From assembly GCF_027570075.1 (NCBI RefSeq), contig NZ_JAKMUS010000002.1, positions 1-64,000 of the forward strand: a DNA stretch of 64,000 bases, read 5' to 3'. How positions within the stretch are numbered: position 1 is the stretch's first letter; the number at the start of each line of letters is the position of its first letter. The position numbers and the translations under genes are program-made. Origin of the DNA: Corynebacterium meitnerae. GTDB taxonomy: Bacteria; Actinomycetota; Actinomycetes; Mycobacteriales; Mycobacteriaceae. A model generated the notes under the pieces. It saw only the letters and a list, made by a program, of their open reading frames with translations. It made no database searches and was not told the origin of the DNA. Below, one piece after another: positions 25,938 through 34,615 of this stretch.

Positions 25938-26384
25938 CCCAATAATGCTCGCGATGCTGTCGACCCCTACGCGCCACAGGATTGGCCAGGTCAAAACCTG
26001 GGCCTTCCGGAGTCAGGACCTGGTGCCCAGGCAAGCGTGATGCGCCGCGCCATCGGTGTTCTTATCGATTGGTTGATTTGCTGGGGGCTTGCCGCATTCA
26101 TCTACATGTACACCGATGCTTTCGGCGGCACCGCTACGCTGACGTATCTGTTGTGGGTGGTCATGGGCATCATCACCGGGTGGCTTTTCGCGCGCACGCC
26201 AGGCATGGCGATCCTCGGCATGGGCATCGCGCGTATCGACGAACCCGGGCACACCGTCGGCCTCTGGCGCGCCGCGCTGCGCACCATCCTCACTGGCTTC
26301 GTGTTCCCAGCAGCGATTGTGGATGAGGACGGCCGCGGCATGCACGACCGCGCCACCGGCACGACCGTGATCATGAGCCGATAA
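25935..26384 (+). CDS. RDD family membrane protein
   Basis: 149 aa with a hydrophilic N terminus and about three membrane helices. The Arg and Asp residues that name the family are seen in the first helix (RRAIGVLIDWLICWG) and in the last part (ARTPGMAILGMGIARID). RDD proteins have no fixed function; some are ion transporters. Upstream extension of the frame is possible but the ATG at 25935, 6 nt after TATCGT, is preferred. Its place between glnA and a DUF4191 gene is the same as in mycobacteria. Confidence 0.88.
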   Translation: MPNNARDAVDPYAPQDWPGQNLGLPESGPGAQASVMRRAIGVLIDWLICWGLAAFIYMYTDAFGGTATLTYLLWVVMGIITGWLFARTPGMAILGMGIARIDEPGHTVGLWRAALRTILTGFVFPAAIVDEDGRGMHDRATGTTVIMSR

Positions 26385-26441
26385 TAAGCTGTTCAGCGAG
26401 TCAGAAAACCCCAGGGAGCGTGCGCAGCGTTTGACCGCGCG

Positions 26442-27230
26442 CTATTTACCCTGACGCTGCTGCATGCGGCGCATGCGGCGGTTCATACCCGCCATGTTCT
26501 GCGCCTGGTGTGGCATCGGGCCCTTCGGCAAACCTGCGCGCTGGCCACCGCGGACATTGTCCATAGCTTCAAGCTTGGCATTGAAGGCGTACACATCATT
26601 CTTCTGGTAGTTCTTCGGCAGCTTGAGCAAGTGGCGCTGCAGCTTCTGCGGGGGCACCTGGCCTTCACCGGAGCCCACGTATACCTCGTGGATTGGAACG
26701 CCGGCAAGCAGGCGGTCAACGCGCTTGCGCTCCTTGTCCATGAGCGGCTTCAGACGCTTCGGGTCACCTTCGCCCACGAGGATCACGCCGGGGTTGCCCA
26801 CCACGCGGTGGACTGTGTCCATGTTCGTATTAGCGGCCACAGCGGTGGTGGTCAGCCACACGATGCCCATGGAGTTGCGCATGTTCTCCAGCGTCCAACC
26901 AGCGGCACCCGGGGTGTCACCGATCTCCGAGTACATAGAGTTCTCAAGACGGCGCGTGAACAGGAACATGGCCAGCAAGAAGCCGAAGCCGATGCCCGGA
27001 ACCAGCATGAACCACTGGCCGTTGAACAGCAGACCAATGAGGAAGAACGCGAGGGCCACACCAACAATGGCCAGCAGCATGATCGGGATAAGCATCTTGT
27101 CCCGCTTGCGCTGCATGTTAAAGGCCTGCCAGACCTGCGAACGGGTCTGCTTGCGCTGTGCGCGCTTAGCGGTGCGCTGTTCCTTCTTTGCGGCTGCCTC
27201 GAGGGCGCGTGCGTCTTTGTCCTTAGCCAT
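26442..27230 (-). CDS. DUF4191 membrane protein
   Basis: 262 aa. A Lys/Arg/Ala-rich N terminus (1-40) leads to two adjacent membrane helices (about 50-95), then a cytoplasmic domain with LVGEGDPKRLKPLMDKERKRVDRL and a basic end (RRMRRMQQRQGK). This is the DUF4191 family that lies next to lipA and glnA in actinobacteria. Function unknown. Start at the ATG 7 nt after TAGTGT, i.e. leaderless. A block of four fatty-acid genes separates it here from lipA. Confidence 0.88.
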   Translation of the reverse strand: MAKDKDARALEAAAKKEQRTAKRAQRKQTRSQVWQAFNMQRKRDKMLIPIMLLAIVGVALAFFLIGLLFNGQWFMLVPGIGFGFLLAMFLFTRRLENSMYSEIGDTPGAAGWTLENMRNSMGIVWLTTTAVAANTNMDTVHRVVGNPGVILVGEGDPKRLKPLMDKERKRVDRLLAGVPIHEVYVGSGEGQVPPQKLQRHLLKLPKNYQKNDVYAFNAKLEAMDNVRGGQRAGLPKGPMPHQAQNMAGMNRRMRRMQQRQGK

Positions 27231-27285
27231 GCCCACAACACTACCTACCAGCGCGGGGGCTTATCGAACTGGCTCTCGCGCAGAG

Positions 27286-27313
27286 AAAAACCCGCGCCGG
27301 ATGAGGGCGCGGG
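27286..27313 (-). terminator. Terminator of the htdX-fabG4 operon
   Basis: On the minus strand CCCGCGCC and GGCGCGGG form a perfect stem with a 7-nt loop, followed by TTTTTC. It begins 20 bp after the htdX stop. Confidence 0.82.
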
Positions 27314-27333
27314 GTAGGGGAAGGTGGCTCGGC

Positions 27334-28434
27334 TTAGAGCGGAGCGACCTCACCGTTGAGGTGCAGCTTCTCCGGCTTGGAGGAGCCGCGCAGCTGGATG
27401 TCGTAGGAGCCATCAGCCTGCTGCGTGGTCCACAGGGCCACGGAAGCGGGGATAACCACCGGCTTCACAAACTCCACCGAGTAGCGCAGTGCCTGCGGCA
27501 GCTTGCCTTCCAGCGGTGCCAGCACGGAGGCAGCGGAGAGCATGCCGTGTGCGATCACTGCCGGGAAGCCGAACAGCTTGGCACCGATGTTGGAGGTGTG
27601 AATCGGGTTATGGTCGTTGGACGCCTTGACGTACGCGTTGACGTCGCTGCGGGTCCAGCGGAAGCGCGCGTTCGGCTTGAACTCCGGCAGTTCTGCGGCC
27701 GGCAGAACCTTGCCGGAATCTTCCGCACGGGTGGTCACGGAGATGTCCGCGTTCTTGGCAAACTTCGCGCCCATGCCCAGGAAGCTCGAGGTCTGCTTCC
27801 ATACCGGTGCGGATTCACCGTCCGGCGTGACCTCCGTGATGACGTCGACAAGCAGGCCGCGACGGTGCGGACGAACATTCGTGGCGTACGCGCGCACGCT
27901 GAACGTCTCATCCACAGTCAGCGGGCGAGTCTGCTCGATAACGTTGGAGATGTGCACCGCGCCCATCGCCGGGTACGGGAAGTCCGGGCGGGAAAGCAGC
28001 TCCATGGTCAGCGGGAAGCCGAGCACGAAGAAGTAGGTCGGCGGCAGCTCATTGCCAAGACGCAGGCCAGTCGCTTGCGCGTAATCAGCAAGATTTTGCT
28101 TATCGACGGTCACCCCGTCCACCTGAATCGCCGACGTCGGATCCTGCGTCGCCTCGCGGGCACCACCGATGCCTGGGAGAGCACCGAAGAAAACCTTGCG
28201 GGTGATAGCCGACAGGTCCGGGATCTGCTTCAGCTTCTCAAACTGACGCTCACCGGAGGCCTTCACTGGTTCAGCCTTCTCCTCGACCTTGTCCTCTACC
28301 TTCTCGGCGAGTTCTTCGATGGCGTCCTTTGCGTCATCGATCGCGTCTTCGAGTTTGTCTTCTACCTTGTCAGCGATCTTTTCAGCCTTCTTCTTCAGAT
28401 CTTTTGCTGCGTCCTTAGGGGATTTCTCGCTCAT
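27334..28434 (-). CDS. htdX: HtdX-like (R)-specific enoyl-CoA/3-hydroxyacyl thioester dehydratase with charged N-terminal helix
   Basis: 366 aa. The C-terminal half is a MaoC-type hotdog dehydratase: YVKASNDHNPIHTSNIGAK with the catalytic Asp/His pair, then FGFPAVIAHGM. The middle half is the degenerate first hotdog (GNELPPTYFFVLGFP), matching the mycobacterial HtdX layout of about 280 aa. Residues 1-60 are extra: an Ala/Lys/Glu/Asp heptad-like helix with repeats such as KVEDKLEDAIDDAKDAIEE. HtdX hydrates or dehydrates the enoyl/3-hydroxyacyl thioester in the cycle with FabG4. The ATG is 5 bp after the fabG4 stop, so the pair is an operon. Confidence 0.9.
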   Translation of the reverse strand: MSEKSPKDAAKDLKKKAEKIADKVEDKLEDAIDDAKDAIEELAEKVEDKVEEKAEPVKASGERQFEKLKQIPDLSAITRKVFFGALPGIGGAREATQDPTSAIQVDGVTVDKQNLADYAQATGLRLGNELPPTYFFVLGFPLTMELLSRPDFPYPAMGAVHISNVIEQTRPLTVDETFSVRAYATNVRPHRRGLLVDVITEVTPDGESAPVWKQTSSFLGMGAKFAKNADISVTTRAEDSGKVLPAAELPEFKPNARFRWTRSDVNAYVKASNDHNPIHTSNIGAKLFGFPAVIAHGMLSAASVLAPLEGKLPQALRYSVEFVKPVVIPASVALWTTQQADGSYDIQLRGSSKPEKLHLNGEVAPL

Positions 28435-28439
28435 CGTGC

Positions 28440-29774
28440 TTACGCTCCCAGGAGGTTCTGGCCACAGACGCGAACGGTGTTGCCGTTCACAGCGGTGGAG
28501 GACGGTGCGGAGAAGTATGCAACTGCCTCAGCAACGTCGATCGGGTGACCACCCTGGTTGAGGGAGTTCAGACGACGTCCAACCTCGCGCGGGCCGAACG
28601 GCATAGCAGCGGTCATGTCGGTCTCAATGAAGCCCGGTGCAACTGCGTTGATGGAGCCGCCCAGTGCAGCGATCTTCTCAGCCAGTGCGTCGACGAAACC
28701 AACGACACCAGCCTTGGTGGTGGCGTAGTTGGTCTGGCCACGGTTACCAGCGATACCAGCCATGGAGGACACACCGATGATGGACGGGTTCTCAGCGAAT
28801 GCGTCTGCCTCAAGCAGTGCCTCGGTGATGCGGACCGGTGCAACCAGGTTGATGTTCTGGACCATGTTCCAACGGCCCTCATCCATGTTGACCAGCAGCT
28901 TGTCGCGGGTAACGCCAGCGTTGTGGACGATGACGTCGATCTTGCGGCCGTAGCGGTCCTGGGCGTGCTTGATGATCTCTTCAGCAGCCTTCGGATCAGT
29001 CACGTCCAGCGGCAGGGCAGTGCCCTTCACCTTGTTGGCGGTCTCAGCCAGACCTTCACCAGCCTGCGGAATGTCCACGCAGATGACCTTTGCGCCATCA
29101 CGCGCCAGGGTCTCAGCGATTGTTGCACCAATACCGCGGGCAGCACCGGTCACGACAGCGAGACGGCCCTCAAGCGGCTTGTCCCAATCCTTCGGCAGCA
29201 CAACGTCAGCCGGGGTGATGCGGATGACCTGGGCGTCAACGTATGCGGACTTGCCGGACAGGAGGAAGCGCACGGTGGACTCCACCTTGTCAATGTTGGA
29301 GCCGTCGATGGACGGGTCAACGTAGACCAGCTGGACCGTTGCGGACTTACGCATTTCCTTTGCCAGGGAACGAGTGAAGCCCTCGAGGGAGCGGGCGGTG
29401 ATGCGTGCATCCGCATCGTCGATAAGCTCCGGCGTGGTGCCGATGACCACGATGCGAGCGTTGTCCAGCACCTTCTTGAGCTGCGGGTGGAAGAAGGAGT
29501 ACAGCTGCTCCAGCTCCTCCGGCTTGGACAGGGACGTCGCATCAAACACAATGCCGGCGCGCTTCGTGTCTGCCTCTGCCTTCAGCAGCTTGTACGGACC
29601 CTCGAGGAGAGTGGTCAGCTGCTCGATCAGGCGACCGTTACCGCCAACGACGACGGGGCCGTGCAGGAGCGGCTCGCCCTGCTTGTAGCGGCGCAGCGGG
29701 TACCCCTGCGGGACGCCGAGCTTCGCAGCGGCGGGGGAGTTGATGAACTGTTCGAGGAGGCCTTTCGATGCCAC
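28440..29774 (-). CDS. fabG4: FabG4-like 3-oxoacyl thioester reductase (HMwFabG)
   Basis: 444 aa, the high-molecular-weight FabG type. An N-terminal flavodoxin-like domain without catalytic residues (about 1-195; LGVPQGYPLRRYKQGEPLL) precedes the SDR domain (about 200-444) with cofactor motif TGAARGIGATI, NAG at VHNAGVTRD, Ser at GVSSMAGIAG and YATTK. It interconverts 3-oxo- and 3-hydroxyacyl thioesters with NAD(H). The GTG at 29774 is chosen because TAAGGAG lies 7 nt upstream; longer readings from 29828 or 29804 lack a site. Perfect TATAAT lies at 29853-29858 (reverse strand). Same gene order as in mycobacteria, divergent from fadA2. Confidence 0.92.
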   Translation of the reverse strand: MASKGLLEQFINSPAAAKLGVPQGYPLRRYKQGEPLLHGPVVVGGNGRLIEQLTTLLEGPYKLLKAEADTKRAGIVFDATSLSKPEELEQLYSFFHPQLKKVLDNARIVVIGTTPELIDDADARITARSLEGFTRSLAKEMRKSATVQLVYVDPSIDGSNIDKVESTVRFLLSGKSAYVDAQVIRITPADVVLPKDWDKPLEGRLAVVTGAARGIGATIAETLARDGAKVICVDIPQAGEGLAETANKVKGTALPLDVTDPKAAEEIIKHAQDRYGRKIDVIVHNAGVTRDKLLVNMDEGRWNMVQNINLVAPVRITEALLEADAFAENPSIIGVSSMAGIAGNRGQTNYATTKAGVVGFVDALAEKIAALGGSINAVAPGFIETDMTAAMPFGPREVGRRLNSLNQGGHPIDVAEAVAYFSAPSSTAVNGNTVRVCGQNLLGA

Positions 29775-29817
29775 TATTTTCTCCTTATATAGATAGGCAT
29801 TCATGTTTCCAGCGCGC

Positions 29818-29834
29818 ACCGTTTTCAAAACGGT
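29818..29834. promoter_or_regulatory. Perfect palindrome in the fabG4 leader, candidate operator
   Basis: ACCGTTTTCAAAACGGT is a 17-bp perfect inverted repeat about 20 nt downstream of the TATAAT -10 of fabG4, a usual place for a repressor operator. The regulator is not in the window. Confidence 0.6.
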
Positions 29835-29852
29835 AGCTCTGTGTCGGATACT

Positions 29853-29858
29853 ATTATA
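29853..29858 (-). promoter_or_regulatory. -10 box of the fabG4-htdX promoter
   Basis: Reads TATAAT on the minus strand, about 80 nt before the GTG start, leaving a leader that contains the ribosome site and the palindrome at 29818-29834. No clear -35 seen. Confidence 0.55.
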
Positions 29859-29879
29859 AGATCACTAAGGTGACGAACC

Positions 29880-29901
29880 TTACAAAGCATTAACTTTGTA
29901 A
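29880..29901. promoter_or_regulatory. Inverted repeat in the fabG4-fadA2 divergent promoter region, candidate operator
   Basis: TTACAAAG (29880-29887) and CTTTGTAA (29894-29901) are exact inverted copies with a 6-bp centre, midway between the two divergent genes. The layout fits a dimeric TetR- or FadR-like regulator of fatty-acid use; this is inference. Confidence 0.55.
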
Positions 29902-29983
29902 AGTACAGTACATACGTCCTCAGATAATCCTGGTGACACATCAGATTATCTCAACCATTCATCGGAAGAGCAGGAAAACAAGA

Positions 29984-31279
29984 ATGAATGAACCCCGCAA
30001 AGTAGCCATCCTCGGTGGTAACCGTATTCCCTTCGCACGTTCCAACAAGGAATATGCAAACGCTTCCAACCAGGACATGCTCACGTCTGCCCTCAACGGC
30101 CTCGTTGCACGCTATGGGCTGCAGGATAAGGAGCTGGGGCTCGTCGTCGGCGGTGCAGTGCTGAAGCACGCACGCGATTTCAACCTTGTACGTGAGTCCG
30201 TGATTGGCTCGGAACTCGCTTCCACCACCCCGGCATTTGATGTGCAGCATGCCTGTGGCACCTCGCTGACCTCCGCTATCCAGGTGGCTGACGCGATTGC
30301 CCTCGGCCGCATCGAGTCCGGTATCGCTTGTGGTACGGACACCACCTCGGATGCTCCGCTCGCAGTCAACGACCGTCTGCGCAAAACCCTCATCCGTCTG
30401 TCCAACGCAAAGTCCACCAAGGACCAGCTCAAGCTCGTTGGTTCGATTCGCCCGAACCAGCTCGCACCGGAGCAGCCGCAGAACGGTGAGCCGCGCACGG
30501 GCCTGTCCATGGGTGAGCACGCTGCGATCACCGCACGCGAGATGGAGATCACCCGCGAGGCTCAGGATGAGCTGGCGGCAACCTCCCACCAGAACCTGGC
30601 TAAGGCATACGAGGAGGGCTTCTTCAACGACCTGATGACGCCGTACCTGGGTGTCAACCGTGACACCAACCTCCGCCCGGACTCCACGGTGGAGAAGCTT
30701 GCTGGCCTCAAGCCGGTCTTCGGCAAGAAGGACGCAGAGCAGCACGGTGGCACCGCCACCATGACCGCTGGTAACTCCACCCCGCTGACGGACGGCGCAG
30801 CTGCTGTGCTGCTGGCCTCCGAGGAGTGGGCAAAGGAGAACAACCTGCCGGTCAAGGCGTACATCGTTGACTCTGAGCTCGCTGCCGTTGACTTCGTGTC
30901 CGGCAAGGATGGCCTGCTCATGGCGCCGACCTACGCTGTCCCGCGCCTGCTGGAGCGCAATGGCCTGACTCTGCAGGACTTCGACTATTACGAGATCCAC
31001 GAGGCATTCGCTTCCCAGGTTCTGGCAACGCTGAAGGCATGGGAAGATGAGACCTACTGCCGCGAGCGCCTTGGTCTGGACAAGCCGCTGGGCTCCATCG
31101 ACCGCTCCAAGCTCAACGTCAAGGGTTCCTCCCTGGCAGCTGGCCACCCGTTCGCAGCAACCGGTGCCCGCATCCTTGCCTCTGCGGCAAAGGTGCTGGA
31201 GGAAAACGGTGGCGGCCGCACCCTCGTGTCCATCTGTGCTGCAGGTGGCCAGGGCGTTGTTGCAATCCTCGAGCGTTAA
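29984..31279 (+). CDS. fadA2: Acetyl-CoA acyltransferase, FadA2-like thiolase
   Basis: 431-aa thiolase. The acyl-accepting Cys lies in DVQHACGTSLTSA, the second-domain catalytic residues in NVKGSSLAAGHPFAATGAR (His) and SICAAGGQG (Cys). MSMGEHA-type loop and the opening VAILGGNRIPFARS match FadA2 of mycobacteria, and its divergent placement to fabG4 is also the same. It cleaves 3-oxoacyl-CoA to acetyl-CoA plus a shortened acyl-CoA, or the reverse. The ATG at 29984 is used; the frame extends upstream without similarity. The next gene follows after 57 bp and is probably co-transcribed. Confidence 0.92.
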   Translation: MNEPRKVAILGGNRIPFARSNKEYANASNQDMLTSALNGLVARYGLQDKELGLVVGGAVLKHARDFNLVRESVIGSELASTTPAFDVQHACGTSLTSAIQVADAIALGRIESGIACGTDTTSDAPLAVNDRLRKTLIRLSNAKSTKDQLKLVGSIRPNQLAPEQPQNGEPRTGLSMGEHAAITAREMEITREAQDELAATSHQNLAKAYEEGFFNDLMTPYLGVNRDTNLRPDSTVEKLAGLKPVFGKKDAEQHGGTATMTAGNSTPLTDGAAAVLLASEEWAKENNLPVKAYIVDSELAAVDFVSGKDGLLMAPTYAVPRLLERNGLTLQDFDYYEIHEAFASQVLATLKAWEDETYCRERLGLDKPLGSIDRSKLNVKGSSLAAGHPFAATGARILASAAKVLEENGGGRTLVSICAAGGQGVVAILER

Positions 31280-31336
31280 GCACCTCGGTATAACTTCATC
31301 TCCATCTATCCCCTTCGTCGTAAAGGAAGAACGACT

Positions 31337-33427
31337 ATGACTTCTGTTGAAGATAAGGGCAGCCGCAAGGCCAAGCCGGAATCCCGCTCCCCGCAGACGC
31401 TTCCGGAGACCCCGGACACTGCTGTCGCTGGCAAGCTGAAGACGCTTCTCGACGGGCCGTGGGCTGAGGTGAAGGACAACATCCGCGAGCAGCTCAACCG
31501 TGAAGAGGCTCTGCCGATGATCGAGGGTTCCCTCGAGGAGATCCGCGCAGCACTGCTGGAGAAGGTCAAGATGGTGGCCACCTCCGGCATGATGCAGACC
31601 GCTTTCTCCAAGGCCAACGGTGGCTCCGGTGAGTCCCACGTGGGCATCCTCGGCCTTGACCTTCTGGGTCAGTTCAACGGCTCCCTGGCCATCAAGTCTG
31701 GTGTTCAGTTCGGCCTGTGGGGCGGCGCTGTGGACGTGCTCGGTACGGAGCGCCACCGCGAGTACGCCCAGGGCGCAATGGACCTGTCCAAGCTCGGCTC
31801 CTACGGCATGACCGAGCGTGGCCACGGCTCCAACGTTCAGGACCTGGAGACCACGGCGACCTACGACCCGGAGACCAAGGAGTTTGTCATCAACACTCCG
31901 TCTCCGTCGGCTACCAAGGTCTACATCGGTAACACCGCACGTGACGGCCGTTGGTCCGCAGTGTTTGCTCAGCTCTACACCCCGGGTGTGGAGGAGTCCC
32001 ACGGCGTGCACTGCTTCGTGGTGCGTATCCGTGAGGAAGACGGCTCCCCGGTCGAGGGCGTCACGATTGGCGACCACGGCCACAAGGGTGGCCTGCTCGG
32101 TGTCGATAACGGCACCCTGACCTTCGATAACGTCCGCATTCCGCGTGAGGCGCTGCTCAACCAGTTCGGCGACGTCGATGAGGAAGGCAACTACACCTCC
32201 CCGATCGACTCGAAGAACCGTCGCTTCTTCACCATGCTGGGTACCCTGATCCGCGGCCGTATCGCAGTGGGTGCTGCCGGTGCAGGTGCAACCAAGTCCT
32301 CCCTGGCTATCGCCATGAAGTACGCACACCAGCGCCGCCAGTTCGACTACGGCGACACTGGCACCGAGGACAAGCTGATTGATTACCGCGCGCACCGTCG
32401 CCGCCTGATCATTCCGCTGGCACGCACCTACGCGATCCAGGTCCTGCAGAACCAGCTGACCCAGCGCTACGCTGACCAGACCTCCCGCCAGGCAACCGGC
32501 GAATGGTCCGTGACCAACCCGACGAAGCAGCAGGCGCTTGCTTCCCGCGAGATGGAGACCCTGGCGGCTGCGTTCAAGGCTGTGGCAACCGAGCACGCAA
32601 CCGACACCATCCAGGAGTGCCGTGAGGCATGTGGTGGTGCTGGCTTCATGTCGGAGAACCTCCTGACCACCTACCGCGCTGACACGGATGTGTACAACAC
32701 CTTCGAGGGTGACAACACCGTCCTGCTTCAGCTGGCTGGTAAGAACCTGCTCACCGCGTACACCAGCGAGCTGGCTAACCCGTCTGCGATGGACATCGTG
32801 AAGTTCGCTGCCACCAACGTCAGCGACATCATCCGCAGTCGCGCCGGCCTGGGCTCCACCGTCCAGAGCGTGGTGGACACCTTCTCCGGTGAGGAAGCAT
32901 CCCTCTTCGATGCTGACTACCAGCTCAAGGTTGTTCAGCTGCGCGAGCAGCTGGTCATGCGTTCCCTCATCCGCCGCATCCAGGGCGCACGCAAGCTGTC
33001 CCGTGAAGAGGGCGCAAAGGTCATTGACAAGGCTCAGGACCACATGCTGAACGCTGCATGGGCCTACATCGAGAACCTCATGGTTCAGGCGATGATCGAG
33101 GCAGAGCGCACTCTGCCGGTGGGCTCCGCTGAGCGCGCAGTGTTCGAGCAGGTGCGTCACCTGTTCGTCTTCGACACGATCATCCGCAACGCTGGCTGGT
33201 ACCAGGAGCAGAACGTTCTCTCCTCCGGCCGCGTCAAGGCTGCTCGTGCGGCTATCAACGACCTGGTTGACTCCCTCGGCCCCTGGTCCGAGGTCCTCGT
33301 TGACGCGTTTGATATCCCGTCGGTCGTCCTCGACCGCCCGCTGTTCAAGGACGGCGGCACGGATGACAGCCGCGACAACCCGGAGGCATGGAAGGTTGGC
33401 TCCAACATCCCGGTGTCCAAGAAGTAA
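31337..33427 (+). CDS. Acyl-CoA oxidase-type flavoenzyme
   Basis: 696 aa, longer than the usual 380-600 aa acyl-CoA dehydrogenases. The sequence follows peroxisomal acyl-CoA oxidases: YGMTERGHGSNVQDLETTA, IGDHGHKGGLLGVDNGTL, the catalytic-Glu motif TFEGDNTVLLQLAGK, and a C-terminal helical domain ending VLVDAFDIPSVVLD. It oxidises acyl-CoA to 2-enoyl-CoA; whether electrons go to O2 or to a carrier protein cannot be told from sequence. Codon use is highly biased. It stands where mycobacteria have FadE5, a different acyl-CoA dehydrogenase, next to FadA2. A strong hairpin follows. Confidence 0.88.
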   Translation: MTSVEDKGSRKAKPESRSPQTLPETPDTAVAGKLKTLLDGPWAEVKDNIREQLNREEALPMIEGSLEEIRAALLEKVKMVATSGMMQTAFSKANGGSGESHVGILGLDLLGQFNGSLAIKSGVQFGLWGGAVDVLGTERHREYAQGAMDLSKLGSYGMTERGHGSNVQDLETTATYDPETKEFVINTPSPSATKVYIGNTARDGRWSAVFAQLYTPGVEESHGVHCFVVRIREEDGSPVEGVTIGDHGHKGGLLGVDNGTLTFDNVRIPREALLNQFGDVDEEGNYTSPIDSKNRRFFTMLGTLIRGRIAVGAAGAGATKSSLAIAMKYAHQRRQFDYGDTGTEDKLIDYRAHRRRLIIPLARTYAIQVLQNQLTQRYADQTSRQATGEWSVTNPTKQQALASREMETLAAAFKAVATEHATDTIQECREACGGAGFMSENLLTTYRADTDVYNTFEGDNTVLLQLAGKNLLTAYTSELANPSAMDIVKFAATNVSDIIRSRAGLGSTVQSVVDTFSGEEASLFDADYQLKVVQLREQLVMRSLIRRIQGARKLSREEGAKVIDKAQDHMLNAAWAYIENLMVQAMIEAERTLPVGSAERAVFEQVRHLFVFDTIIRNAGWYQEQNVLSSGRVKAARAAINDLVDSLGPWSEVLVDAFDIPSVVLDRPLFKDGGTDDSRDNPEAWKVGSNIPVSKK

Positions 33428-33456
33428 AGGACACAGCTAGCCTGTAGCACGGCAAC

Positions 33457-33492
33457 AGCCCCCACCCGAGAGTTCGTTCTTGGGTGGGGGCT
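33457..33492. terminator. Bidirectional hairpin between acyl-CoA oxidase and lipA
   Basis: AGCCCCCACCC (33457-33467) and GGGTGGGGGCT (33482-33492) form a perfect 11-bp stem with a 14-nt loop between two convergent genes. There is no clear T-run on either side. Confidence 0.65.
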
Positions 33493-33516
33493 GAGTCGTG
33501 CATGGTCTTTGGACCC

Positions 33517-34605
33517 CTACTTCGCGCCGATGCCCGGCAGGCCAAGCCCGACCGATGGACGGCCAGCCGACACAACCGGGGTGTCCTGGGACGGGCCGTA
33601 CTTGTTCAACAGGGTCTCTGCTTCCTGGTCGGTGGCGCCCTGGGAGGTCTCAGCGAGGTGCTTGAGGTTTTCCGGCAGCTCACGGCCGTGGAACTTCATG
33701 GCCTCCACGTAGAGCTTGCCGGCGCGGTAGGAGGAGCGCACCAGCGGGCCGGACATGACGGCGGCGAAGCCCATGTCGTAGGCGGCGTCGCGGTACTCGA
33801 TGAACTCTTCCGGCTTCACCCAACGCTCGATCGGGTGGAACAGCGGTCCGGGGCGCAGGTACTGGGTGATCGTGATGATGTCGGTGCCAGCGTCCTGCAA
33901 GTCCTGGAGAGTCTGCAGGACCTCCTCGCGCGTCTCACCCATGCCGAGGATGAGATTGGACTTGGTGATCAGCCCGTAGTCACGCGCCGCGCGGATAACC
34001 TCCAACGAGCGGTCGTAGCGGAAGGCAGGGCGAATGCGCTTGAAGATGCGGGGGACCGTCTCCAAATTGTGCGCGAAGACCTCGGGTTCAGCCTCGAAGA
34101 CCTGAGCCAGCAGATCCGGCTTGCCGGAGAAGTCCGGGGTGAGGTTCTCAACACCGGTGTTCGGGTTGAGCTCGTGGATCTTGCGCACAACCTCGGCGTA
34201 GAGCCATGCGCCTTCGTCCTCCAGGTCATCACGGGTCACGCCGGTGATGGTGGAGTAGTTCAGCTGCATCTCGCGCACGGATTCTGCAACACGCTGCGGT
34301 TCTTCCACATCGAGTGGCTCCGGCTTGGCGGTGTTGATCTGGCAGAAGTCACAGCGGCGGGAGCAGTTCGCGCCACCGATGAGGAAGGTTGCCTCGCGGG
34401 ATTCCCAGCACTCGTGAATGTTGGGGCAGCCAGCTTCCTGGCACACGGTGTGCAGCGAGGCGCCTTTGACCTTGCGGCGCATGTCCTCGTACTCAGGGCC
34501 AGTTTTCACCGCGTTGCGGATCCAGCGCGGCTTGGATTCGATAGGGGTTTGCGCGTTACGCTTTTCTACTCGGCGTAGCTTGCGTCCTTCATTTGCTGCA
34601 GTCAC
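33517..34605 (-). CDS. lipA: Lipoyl synthase
   Basis: 362-aa radical SAM enzyme that inserts two sulphurs into protein-bound octanoyl groups. The auxiliary cluster motif [12 protein letters not shown] and the SAM cluster motif CSRRCDFC are intact, as is the C-terminal RSSYRAG. The GTG at 34605 is chosen because AAGGTGG precedes it and the product then starts [12 protein letters not shown], matching the family; an ATG at 34623 overlapping lipB lacks a site. Acts on GcvH and AceF, both encoded upstream in the same orientation. Confidence 0.95.
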   Translation of the reverse strand: MTAANEGRKLRRVEKRNAQTPIESKPRWIRNAVKTGPEYEDMRRKVKGASLHTVCQEAGCPNIHECWESREATFLIGGANCSRRCDFCQINTAKPEPLDVEEPQRVAESVREMQLNYSTITGVTRDDLEDEGAWLYAEVVRKIHELNPNTGVENLTPDFSGKPDLLAQVFEAEPEVFAHNLETVPRIFKRIRPAFRYDRSLEVIRAARDYGLITKSNLILGMGETREEVLQTLQDLQDAGTDIITITQYLRPGPLFHPIERWVKPEEFIEYRDAAYDMGFAAVMSGPLVRSSYRAGKLYVEAMKFHGRELPENLKHLAETSQGATDQEAETLLNKYGPSQDTPVVSAGRPSVGLGLPGIGAK

Positions 34606-34615
34606 GTGGTCCACC

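Noticed and set aside
29951..33160. Minus-strand open frame of 1069 codons opposite fadA2 and the acyl-CoA oxidase gene
   Set aside because: It is the mirror of highly codon-biased genes; no ribosome site, no family, and both plus-strand genes are clear.
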